From contig JBFXCU010000010.1 in assembly GCA_050181835.1 (NCBI GenBank), positions 1 to 64,000 of the forward strand: 64,000 nt of DNA. Direction: 5' to 3'. A program made the position numbers and the translations under genes. Under the pieces are notes generated by a model that saw only the letters and a program-made list of their open reading frames with translations, did no database searches and was not told the DNA's origin. Positions 8,516 to 16,355 of this stretch are shown here, one piece after another. This DNA comes from CAILZL01 sp050181835. GTDB lineage: Bacteria > Pseudomonadota > Gammaproteobacteria > Steroidobacterales > Steroidobacteraceae. Positions within the stretch are counted from its first letter, which is position 1. Each line of letters opens with the position of its first letter.

Positions 8516-8538
8516 TGCCGCATATTCAATATGCGGCA
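8516..8538. repeat. Perfect 11-bp inverted repeat around one base
   Basis: TGCCGCATATT (8516-8526) and AATATGCGGCA (8528-8538) form an almost continuous palindrome about 160 bp after the Pht5-like gene. No T tract follows, so it resembles a dimeric regulator site or an IS-end relic rather than a terminator. The rest of 8360-8750 has no recognisable gene. Confidence 0.6.
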
Positions 8539-8759
8539 CTGACGATAGCCGACCAGAGTCCGGAGACTGAACGCAAAGTTTTGTTACCGATGTCGGCTGC
8601 GGAGCAAGGGAAGTCCATTAAACTTATCACCAAGCGGACGGATGCAACAATAATTTGAGTCGCGCACCGCTTGGAGTCTCAGAAATTTCCCAGACAAGTC
8701 AAAAAATCACGTCCAAAATAGCACAAGAAGAAATCAACCTAGGCGCTGGTAGCTGACGA

Positions 8760-9040
8760 ATCTTTGGCAATGGTGCGGTGCTAGTACTACGCTCCCTACG
8801 ACTGGTGAGTTCATACAAGCAGTACACGGCGACACGTCCAAGCTGGCGGCATTGCCGACTCGGCCGGGCTATGTACCGCTCAAGTTTGAGTTGGGTGAGA
8901 TATTTCAATTTGACTGGAGCTGTGAGTACGCCGTGATCGGTGGGCTGCGGCAGACGGTTATCCGACTGCACTGGTCGTCACTGTCTGCACTCAATGACTG
9001 GTTGGCTAGCTAGCGAATGCCGCACCGCGTGGCTGCATTC
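8760..9040 (+). pseudogene. IS21-type istA transposase relic with internal deletion
   Basis: A plus-strand frame reads GYVPLKFELGEIFQFDWSCE and then YAVIGGLRQTV, which matches the IstA catalytic-domain start (FVPLKFELGEAFQFDWSEE). It then jumps directly to SALNDWLAS, and after a stop and frameshift to ECRTAW, which matches a much later IstA segment (AELNxWLxxRCRxxW). About 100-150 catalytic residues are missing between the two parts, so the relic is inactive. No istB is visible. It marks the right side of the accessory island; bases 9041-9175 hold nothing else recognisable. Confidence 0.65.
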
Positions 9041-9175
9041 ATCTCGTTACGCATCATCACTGTTGACTTGGTATCAACGAAACTAGGGATAGATCAGTCG
9101 TATAGATTCAAGTTTTTTGCTCGGTGGTTCGATACAGACTAAGGTTGAGTGTGTGTCACAGCTGGGGGAGCGTCG

Positions 9176-10828
9176 ATGCCATCATGGTTAGTGGCTCTGG
9201 ATCAGTATTTTCCGATTCGTTATCTGTGGTTGCTGTTGGTGTCAGCGCTGCTGTTGCTGGGTGGGGTTGACTGGTTACAAACACAGCAGGTTAGTTGGCC
9301 ACTGCTGCTCGGTTGCGTGGGCTTGTTCATTGGTATTCGCGATGTGTGGCAAACGCGTCATGCGGTGCTGCGTAACTATCCGCTTATTGGTCACTTACGA
9401 TTTCTGCTCGAATGGATTCGTCCCGAAATTCGTCAATATTTTATCGAGAGTGATCGTGAGGCCGCACCTTTTTCACGTCAGCAACGTTCGCTGGTATATC
9501 AACGCAGCAAAGGTGAATCAGACAAGCGTCCCTTTGGTACGCAGCTTGATGTATTGCTGGCCAAGTATGAATGGCTGAATCATTCATTACAGCCGAGCAA
9601 GATATCCAGCCATGACTTTCGTGTCACCATTGGTGCTGGTAGTGATAGCTGCACACAGCCTTATTCCGCCAGCCTTTTCAATATTTCGGCAATGAGTTTC
9701 GGCGCAATCAGCGCCAACGCGATTCTCGCGTTGAATGGCGGCGCCAAGAAGGGTGGCTTTGCGCATGACACTGGCGAAGGCTCTATCAGTCAGTACCACC
9801 GTGTGCACGGCGGTGATCTGATCTGGGAAATTGGTTCCGGTTACTTCGGTTGTCGTAATGACGACGGTAGCTTCAATGAAGATAGTTTCACGCTAAATGC
9901 CTGCGAGCCACAGGTGAAGATGATCGAGATCAAGCTCAGTCAAGGTGCCAAGCCAGGTCATGGTGGTGTGTTGCCCGGTGCCAAAGTGACTGCTGAGATT
10001 GCTGCGGCGCGCGGTATACCGGAAGGTGTGGATTGTATTTCTCCTTCTTCGCATAGCGCCTTTAACTCGCCGGTGGAAATGCTGCACTTTATTGAGCGGC
10101 TGCGAAAATTATCGGGCGGTAAGCCGGTAGGCTTTAAGTTGTGTATTGGGCATCCGTGGGAATGGTTCGCGATTGCCAAAGCCATGGTGGAAACTGACAT
10201 TCTCCCTAACTTTATCGTGGTGGATGGTGGTGAGGGGGGTACTGGTGCTGCCCCACTGGAATTTACTGACAATGTCGGCACGCCATTACAGGAAGGCTTG
10301 CGCTTGGTGCATAACACGCTGGTGGGTTTGAACTTGCGTCATCGCATCAAAATCGGTTGTGCTGGCAAGATTGTCAGCGCCTTTGATATTGCACGTTCGT
10401 TGGCGTTAGGTGCGGACTGGTGCAACAGCGCACGTGGCTTCATGTTTGCGCTGGGGTGTATTCAAGCACAGCATTGTCACACTGGCGCGTGTCCCACTGG
10501 CGTAACAACGCAAGATCCACTGCGGCAACGCGCGCTGGTGGTGCCTAAAAAGGTGGAACGTGTCTGGCGCTTCCATGACAACACGCTGGCCGCATTGTGT
10601 GAGTTGGTGCAGGCAGCGGGCTTGCAGCACCCTAATAAACTTACTGCTGCACACATTGTGCGCCGGATTACAGAGCATGAGGTGCAGCTGCTGTCCACGC
10701 TGCTGCCAACCATGGAGCAAGGAGCGTTGCTCGCTGCCGAACGCGGTGAGAGCGAGTGGCCGCACAATGTGTTTCGAATTTATTGGCCGATGGCGCGTAG
10801 CAATAGTTTTCAGCCGACGAATGCTTGA
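9176..10828 (+). CDS. FMN-binding glutamate synthase family protein, membrane-anchored
   Basis: This 550-residue protein starts at ATG 9176 with GGGGGAG upstream; the upstream GTG at 9149 would put that site inside the gene. Residues about 15-60 are two hydrophobic helices. The rest matches the FMN-binding central domain of glutamate synthase: ISAMSFGAISANAILALNGG, GAKPGHGGVLPGAKVT, DGGEGGTGAAPLEF, and a C-x5-C-x4-C motif (CIQAQHCHTGACPTG) matching the [3Fe-4S] ligands. The amidotransferase domain of true GltB is absent, so it is a stand-alone oxidoreductase of unknown substrate, probably on the inner face of the membrane. It is not in an operon with its neighbours. Confidence 0.88.
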   Translation: MPSWLVALDQYFPIRYLWLLLVSALLLLGGVDWLQTQQVSWPLLLGCVGLFIGIRDVWQTRHAVLRNYPLIGHLRFLLEWIRPEIRQYFIESDREAAPFSRQQRSLVYQRSKGESDKRPFGTQLDVLLAKYEWLNHSLQPSKISSHDFRVTIGAGSDSCTQPYSASLFNISAMSFGAISANAILALNGGAKKGGFAHDTGEGSISQYHRVHGGDLIWEIGSGYFGCRNDDGSFNEDSFTLNACEPQVKMIEIKLSQGAKPGHGGVLPGAKVTAEIAAARGIPEGVDCISPSSHSAFNSPVEMLHFIERLRKLSGGKPVGFKLCIGHPWEWFAIAKAMVETDILPNFIVVDGGEGGTGAAPLEFTDNVGTPLQEGLRLVHNTLVGLNLRHRIKIGCAGKIVSAFDIARSLALGADWCNSARGFMFALGCIQAQHCHTGACPTGVTTQDPLRQRALVVPKKVERVWRFHDNTLAALCELVQAAGLQHPNKLTAAHIVRRITEHEVQLLSTLLPTMEQGALLAAERGESEWPHNVFRIYWPMARSNSFQPTNA

Positions 10829-10927
10829 CGCAAACGCGGCGCGCAATCGTCATCAGCATCGACTGCACACCGCAAGTTGTCACGGATGATTCCCTGACGC
10901 TATTGCCTAGAGCCCTTTCGACTTCTG

Positions 10928-11362
10928 TTAGGGCTGATTCCACAGATCACGATCCAGACGCCACTCACCCTTGTCATCCTTTATCCAGATGTGAGCAAAA
11001 CGTCCGAAGCCGACCTTCTTGCCATCGTCCCGGTTGATGACTTCATAATTGCCATGCACCAGAATCATGTCAACACCCTCAACGAAGTTGGTAACAGTCA
11101 GTAAGGTCAGAGGATTGTCCTGTTTGAAGTCCTCAGCCCAGTAATCCGTGATTGCCTTACTGCCCTTTACCGTGGGAGAGCCGTGCAGATAGAGATGTGC
11201 ATCCTGAGTATACAGAGCACTGATGGCGTTGCGATCATGTTTGTTGTAGGCCTCCGTCCACTTGTCGGCGAGTTGTCGTACCTCGGTCTGGGCTTGTGCC
11301 AGCGAGGCGACCGAAAAAATCGCGATGGCGATTCCGGCGCGAATAAGGTGTAGCGGTTTCAT
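10928..11362 (-). CDS. Secreted DUF4440/NTF2-like (SgcJ/EcaC type) protein
   Basis: This 144-residue protein has a signal peptide (MKPLHLIRAGIAIAIFSVAS, cleavage probably after AQA). It carries one NTF2-like domain: LADKWTEAYNKHDRNAISAL, YTQDAHLYLHG, VHGNYEVINRDDGKKVGFGR and a terminal WRLDRDLWN. GGAGAG precedes the start. This family binds small ligands or forms periplasmic enzymes of unknown role. It stands alone, convergent with the glutamate-synthase-like gene and separated from the cupin gene by 278 bp. In that gap I see only weak AT-rich promoter-like sequence. Confidence 0.8.
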   Translation of the reverse strand: MKPLHLIRAGIAIAIFSVASLAQAQTEVRQLADKWTEAYNKHDRNAISALYTQDAHLYLHGSPTVKGSKAITDYWAEDFKQDNPLTLLTVTNFVEGVDMILVHGNYEVINRDDGKKVGFGRFAHIWIKDDKGEWRLDRDLWNQP

Positions 11363-11640
11363 TGTAATTACTCTCCAGTTTGTATTGATGGCATTGCGGT
11401 TCGCTGCGTAGCTTGCTGATGCGTTGCTTTACCGTCCTGTGTGCGACTCACCGCATGATTCATGATGAGGCAAATTCAATTTACTTCAAGTAAGTAACGG
11501 TCACGAATGTATAGCGTTTTACGCGGTAACTGTTAGTGGAACTCAGGGCTGCTGCGTATGCATCTCCGGGGTGCTGCTTAGGCGAGGAGCCTGCTGTCCT
11601 TTCTGGCGGTGACTTACGGCTTACCCGACCGCAAAGTGGT

Positions 11641-12003
11641 CTATGTCTTGCGCTCAACAATCATGTAGTGCTTTTGCATCGGTTCCAGTACGGCAAAAAC
11701 GCCTTTGAAGCCAGCGGGTATCAGTAATGATTCGCCGGCCTGTGCGGTGACTGCGATGCCAGCCTCATCAGTCAGGCGGCAGCGACCTTCAGTAACAAAA
11801 AAGAACTCGTCTTCAGTTGATCCCATTTCAATACGCCAACTACCCACTTCGCAGCTCCATACGCCCGCGAATACTTCGCCGCTGGTGTTGCTGTAGTGAT
11901 TCCACGTACTGCGTTTTGGGTTACCGCTGACCAAGCGCTCTGGGCGAGGATAGTCCACTTCGGGTTGGGTGTGTTGTTGCGTGAACGACATGGCGACAGG
12001 CAT
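11641..12003 (-). CDS. Small cupin-domain protein (DUF861/cupin_3 type)
   Basis: This 120-residue protein starts at ATG 12003, 7 nt after AGAGGA; the frame extends upstream to 12075 without a good site. The core reads GEVFAGVWSCEVGSWRIEMG, then STEDEFFFVTEGRCRLTDE, GESLLIPAGFKGVF and MQKHYMIV. This is a single cupin barrel of the type found in (S)-ureidoglycine aminohydrolase-like proteins, which are small, cytosolic and often metal-binding. The substrate is unknown. The gene stands alone. The following 302-bp gap to the TonB receptor holds short inverted repeats (GATAAC/GTTATC near 12176-12230) and AT-rich sequence that could be the receptor promoter. Confidence 0.75.
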   Translation of the reverse strand: MPVAMSFTQQHTQPEVDYPRPERLVSGNPKRSTWNHYSNTSGEVFAGVWSCEVGSWRIEMGSTEDEFFFVTEGRCRLTDEAGIAVTAQAGESLLIPAGFKGVFAVLEPMQKHYMIVERKT

Positions 12004-12305
12004 GCGGAAATCCTCTGGTTCGTTACAGGCACCGATAATTCTATATAGTTTGCTTACGCATTTCGTGTTGGGCAACTAACTAACTGCTTGTAAGGTATGA
12101 AAATATTTGTCAGCCATTCTCGCCTCGCGTGTTAACGCCGATGTTTTTTATATGTATATCAATAGATTGGGGAATGATAACGCGGTATTAACGTTACCTA
12201 AACAGTTATCCGCGTGCGTTCCTGAGTACTTTCAGAACTAATCGACCCTAGTTGAATGAGGGTCTGCTAGGTCTTCATTACGAGTCTTGCTGGTGATAGG
12301 GAGCA

Positions 12306-14396
12306 ATGTTGATGAATGACTCAGTTGATTCAAAATGTCGTGTAGCAGGTGCTGTCAGTACAGTGATGGCGAGTGCGTTGGGGCTGGCAGTGCTATTGCC
12401 TGCTATCAGTGTGGCGCAGCAAGCGAGTGCAACTGCGGCAGTGGCAGACGAAGATCGACTTGAGGAAGTGGTAGTGTTCGGTCGCGGCGAAGAACTGATT
12501 GGCAAGGCTTCAGCCGCCAGTGAAGGTACGGTGGGTGGTGACGATCTGCTGGTGCGGCCCATGCTACGCGTTGCCGATTTGTTGGAAGCGGTGCCGGGTT
12601 TGATCGCGGCCCAGCATTCTGGCAGCGGCAAGGCTAATCAATATTTTTTACGTGGTTTCAATCTCGATCACGGTACCGATTTCACCAGCTACATTGATGA
12701 TGTGCCTTGGAACTTGCGTACCCATGGTCATGGTCAGGGCTATCTGGATGTGAATGGCCTGATTCCGGAAGTAGTTGAACGCATCGATTATCGCAAAGGG
12801 CCATATCGTGCCGATAACGGCGACTTCTCCATGGCCGGTGCGGCGCTGATGACCACCATTGATTCGCTCAAGCGGTCGTTCGTGGCGGTGGAAACCGGCC
12901 AGTATGGTTGGGGTCGCGTTGCCGGTGGCGGCACGACTCAGTTGGGTGACGGCACACTGACCTTGCTCGGTCAGTACAAGACCTACGATGGTCCTTGGGA
13001 ATTGAAAGAAAACCTGCAACACGAATCGGTGTGGGGCAAGTATGTGCAGCCAACTGATTACGGTGTGTTGAAGGTGTCCCTGTCTGGCTATCATGCCACT
13101 TGGAATCCCACCGAACAGATGCCGGAAAGTGCTGTGGGTCAGGTGATCCTGGATGGTTCTGGCCGCATCTGCACTAATGAGTTCTGCGCGCTCGATACCA
13201 CGGCTAAGGGCCAGACCATGCGCTGGATTGGTGATGTGCAACTGCTGGCAGATGACTGGCGCGCCACCGCTTATGCGCAGTATTACGACTGGCGCATGTC
13301 TTCCAATCCAACCTATGACTTTCAGATCGACCAGTTTGATCGCCGCTGGGTTGCCGGTGGCCGTTACGAGCACAGTTTAATCAACACCGACACATTGCAA
13401 GTAACCGCCGGTACTGATCTGCGTTACGACAACATCGGTAATGTCGGTGTGGATCATGATGAGGGCGGCGTGTTTGTCGACAATACTTCGCGCAACAACG
13501 TGCGCGAAGGTTCAATTGGTGTGTACAGCGAAGCCACCTGGAAACCTGTCAAAGCACTGCGGTTAACCGGCGGTCTACGTGGCGACTATTACAATTTCAA
13601 TGTTGGACTGAATCCAGGTTCTGGAACAATTGGCGCTGAGAATGTGGGCCATAGCAGCGACAGCAACTTTTCACCAAAACTCGGTATCGCCTATGCCTTG
13701 AGTGACGCTGTCGAGATGTACGGCAACTGGGGTCAAGGTGCTCACTCCAATGATGCGCGTGGGGTGCAGCGCAAAGATGTACAGATCAAGGGGCTGGCCA
13801 TCGGCACCGGTTATGAAGGCGGTGTGCGTTTTGAAGTGGGCGATTTTAAGATCAGCGCGGCTTATTGGTGGTTGAATCTATCCAGCGAATTGATCTTCGT
13901 CGGTGATGATAATTCAGTGGAACCACGTGGCGCATCGCGTCGTCATGGTTACGAGTTGGTCGCGTTCTGGCGGCCCATGCCATGGCTGGCGATTGATGGC
14001 GTGTATACCGGCAGCCAGGCGCACTATGTCGAGCTGACCGATGGCGGTTATAACATTGAAGGCTCGGTGGCCAGTGCTGGTGAGTTCGGTGTGGCGGCCA
14101 CCAAGGGAGCTTGGGAATTCAGCAGTCGATTGCGTTATCTGGGTGGCTATCCCTTGATACCGGACAACTCCCAGCATACCGATGCGGAATTCATGGTGAA
14201 CCTGCGTGTGGCACGCAAGTTTGAACACATCACGCTGTATGGCGAGGTGCTGAACGTGCTTGATGACACCGGCAAGGACATTGTTTACTACTACGCAAAT
14301 GCCTACGACGCTGCCTATAGCGCCAGCCCGGAAGGTCGTGTCAGTCGAGCCGAAGAGCCACGCACGGTGCGGGTGGGCGTGAAGTATGAGTTCTGA
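12306..14396 (+). CDS. TonB-dependent outer-membrane receptor
   Basis: This 696-residue protein has a signal peptide (about residues 1-40, ending SVAQQASA). A TonB-box-like segment LEEVVVFG follows. The plug domain has LRVADLLEAVPGLIAAQHSG, QYFLRGFNLDHGTDF, IDDVPWN, EVVERIDYRKGP and GDFSMAGAALMTT. The beta-barrel ends in VGVKYEF, a terminal Phe typical of outer-membrane barrels. Such receptors import siderophores, vitamins, metals or oligomers using TonB energy. No substrate can be read from the sequence, and neither a FecR/sigma pair nor a periplasmic partner is adjacent. AGGGAG lies before the start. Confidence 0.92.
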   Translation: MLMNDSVDSKCRVAGAVSTVMASALGLAVLLPAISVAQQASATAAVADEDRLEEVVVFGRGEELIGKASAASEGTVGGDDLLVRPMLRVADLLEAVPGLIAAQHSGSGKANQYFLRGFNLDHGTDFTSYIDDVPWNLRTHGHGQGYLDVNGLIPEVVERIDYRKGPYRADNGDFSMAGAALMTTIDSLKRSFVAVETGQYGWGRVAGGGTTQLGDGTLTLLGQYKTYDGPWELKENLQHESVWGKYVQPTDYGVLKVSLSGYHATWNPTEQMPESAVGQVILDGSGRICTNEFCALDTTAKGQTMRWIGDVQLLADDWRATAYAQYYDWRMSSNPTYDFQIDQFDRRWVAGGRYEHSLINTDTLQVTAGTDLRYDNIGNVGVDHDEGGVFVDNTSRNNVREGSIGVYSEATWKPVKALRLTGGLRGDYYNFNVGLNPGSGTIGAENVGHSSDSNFSPKLGIAYALSDAVEMYGNWGQGAHSNDARGVQRKDVQIKGLAIGTGYEGGVRFEVGDFKISAAYWWLNLSSELIFVGDDNSVEPRGASRRHGYELVAFWRPMPWLAIDGVYTGSQAHYVELTDGGYNIEGSVASAGEFGVAATKGAWEFSSRLRYLGGYPLIPDNSQHTDAEFMVNLRVARKFEHITLYGEVLNVLDDTGKDIVYYYANAYDAAYSASPEGRVSRAEEPRTVRVGVKYEF

Positions 14397-14398
14397 TG

Positions 14399-14430
14399 CC
14401 GAATTAAGGGCTGCTTAGCTCTTAATTCGG
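14399..14430. terminator. Strong hairpin between convergent TonB receptor and yadH genes
   Basis: CCGAATTAAG (14399-14408) pairs perfectly with CTTAATTCGG (14421-14430); the stem continues inward to about 14 bp with one G-T wobble and a GCTT loop. It starts 3 bp after the receptor stop and contains the stop of the convergent yadH gene. There is no long T tract, but the A/T-rich stem base and position suit a shared bidirectional terminator. Confidence 0.6.
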
Positions 14431-15176
14431 TAGCCAGTCTTGAACACCCAACTTATGAGCAACAGGCAGACGCACATAAAAGCGAGTGTCATGCCTAGGC
14501 TCAGGGTAACACTGACATCGGCGATGCCATAGAAGCTCCAGCGAAAGCCATTAATCAGATATACCACCGGATTATATAGCGTCACATGCTGCCAGAAGGG
14601 TGGCAGCATGTTGATGGAATAAAAACTGCCACCTAGAAAGGTTAGCGGTGTAATGATCATAATGGGCACGATCTGTAATTTTTCCCAGCCACTCGCCCAG
14701 ATGCCGATGATGAAGCCGAGCAGGCTGAAGGTCACTGATGTGAGAATCAGAAAAGCCAACATCCATAGCGGATGCGCTATGGTGAAGGACACAAACAGTC
14801 TTGCCGTTGCCAAGATAATTAGCCCCAGCAGGATCGATTTGCTGGCGGCGGCACCGACGTAACCCAGCACGATTTCAATGAATGAAATCGGTGCCGATAA
14901 TATTTCGTATATCGTGCCGGAGTAACGCGGCATGTAAATACCGAAAGAGGCATTGGAGAGACTTTCAGTCAGTACTGACAACATGATTAAGCCCGGCACA
15001 ATGAATGCTCCGTAGCTCACGCCATCAATATGTGCCATGCGTGAACCGATGGCTGAGCCAAATACGATAAAGTATAGCGAGGTGGAAATTACCGGCGACA
15101 GCAGGCTTTGCACCAAGGTACGAAACCATCGTGCTAGCTCAAACGTGTAGATGGCGAAAATGGCATGGCTGTTCAT
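14415..15176 (-). CDS. yadH: ABC-2 type transporter permease (YadH-like)
   Basis: This 253-residue protein has about six membrane helices. It matches the ABC-2 permease family: PRYSGTIYEILSAPISFIEI, VSFTIAHPLWMLAFLILTSV, LTFLGGSFYSINMLPPFWQ and NPVVYLINGFRWSFYGI, with the length of E. coli YadH (256). It forms the membrane half of an exporter with the ATPase just upstream; the ATG overlaps the ATPase stop (TAATG), so translation is coupled. The transported substrate is unknown in the family. Confidence 0.88.
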   Translation of the reverse strand: MNSHAIFAIYTFELARWFRTLVQSLLSPVISTSLYFIVFGSAIGSRMAHIDGVSYGAFIVPGLIMLSVLTESLSNASFGIYMPRYSGTIYEILSAPISFIEIVLGYVGAAASKSILLGLIILATARLFVSFTIAHPLWMLAFLILTSVTFSLLGFIIGIWASGWEKLQIVPIMIITPLTFLGGSFYSINMLPPFWQHVTLYNPVVYLINGFRWSFYGIADVSVTLSLGMTLAFMCVCLLLISWVFKTGYRIKS

Positions 15177-16111
15177 TATTTTGCTACTGGCGGCGCTTTC
15201 ACTAAGTTGACGAAAATATCTTCAAGTGAGCTTTCACTGGTTTGCAAATCCTTGAAGTCGATACCGAGCTCATTTAGTTGACGTAACAGTCCAGTAATGC
15301 CTGTGTCATCACTCTGCGTATCAAAGGTGTAACATAACGAATGCCCATCGGTGGACAGTTCGAGTTGTTTGTTGACTAATTGTGTTGGCATACTCGATAA
15401 CGAATTTTGCAGATGCAGTGTTAGCTGCTTCTTGCCAAGTTTGCGCATTAACTGTTGCTTGTCTTCAACCAGAATTAATTCGCCCTTGTTAATTACACCA
15501 ATGCGGTCCGCCATTTCTTCGGCTTCTTTAATGTAATGCGTAGTAAGAATAATTGTTACACCACTATCGCGCAGCGAGCGTACCATTTGCCACATATCAC
15601 GGCGCAGCTCTACATCCACGCCGGCAGTGGGTTCATCCAGAAATAAAATACTTGGTTCGTGTGAGAGTGCTTTGGCGATCATCACTCGTCGTTTCATGCC
15701 GCCGGACAGTGTCATGATGCGACTGTCTTTTTTGTCCCATAACGATAAGTCACGTAGTATTTTTTCCAGATAATCAGGGTTGGGTGCTTTGCCAAACAAC
15801 CCACGGCTGAACATCATAGTGCGCCACACGCTTTCAAATGCATCGCTGGCCAGCTCCTGCGGTACCAAGCCAATTTGAGCACGCGCGGCACGAAACTCTC
15901 GTACGATGTCATGTCCATCGGCCAACACCGATCCAGAACTGGCATTGACGATGCCACAGATAATACTGATCAGTGTGGTTTTGCCAGCACCATTCGGTCC
16001 AAGCAGAGCGAAAATCTCACCACGACGAATCTCCAGATTGACGTTCTTTAATGCCTGAAAGCCTGAAGCGTAGGTCTTGGTCAGGTTGGTAATGGAGATA
16101 ATGGAATGCAC
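15176..16111 (-). CDS. yadG: ABC transporter ATP-binding protein (YadG-like)
   Basis: This 311-residue ATPase starts with GTG at 16111. Walker A GPNGAGKTT is at about residues 38-46, the Q-loop VPQEL follows, then signature LSGGMKRR, Walker B ILFLDEPTAGVD and switch TTHYIKEAEEMADR. The C-terminal 80 residues form the extension usual in ABC-2 drug-resistance-type ATPases. It pairs with the overlapping permease gene. The length is close to E. coli YadG (308). The 244 bp upstream (16112-16355) contain no clear gene. Confidence 0.9.
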   Translation of the reverse strand: MHSIISITNLTKTYASGFQALKNVNLEIRRGEIFALLGPNGAGKTTLISIICGIVNASSGSVLADGHDIVREFRAARAQIGLVPQELASDAFESVWRTMMFSRGLFGKAPNPDYLEKILRDLSLWDKKDSRIMTLSGGMKRRVMIAKALSHEPSILFLDEPTAGVDVELRRDMWQMVRSLRDSGVTIILTTHYIKEAEEMADRIGVINKGELILVEDKQQLMRKLGKKQLTLHLQNSLSSMPTQLVNKQLELSTDGHSLCYTFDTQSDDTGITGLLRQLNELGIDFKDLQTSESSLEDIFVNLVKAPPVAK

Positions 16112-16355
16112 GAAATTAGCCGGACTGCTATCTATATCTGGGACGGAGCGATTATAGAGAGATCAGTGTTACAAAGAACGTAGTAAATACAAGTAGGAGT
16201 TCCGTGCTGTGGCTTCTTGGCGCTATTCAGCATCCCGACCCAGTCTAGTGTGACTAAGTTCCTGACTTCGTATGGCTGGTTGTTTTATAAACGGTGTCTC
16301 CTACTCAACATGGAAGCGGAATACCTTGGGGTTGTCCGCAAAGGAATTTACGCAT

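Noticed and set aside
12648..13373. 241-codon minus-strand open frame
   Set aside because: It lies opposite the TonB receptor, with no motif or ribosome-binding site.
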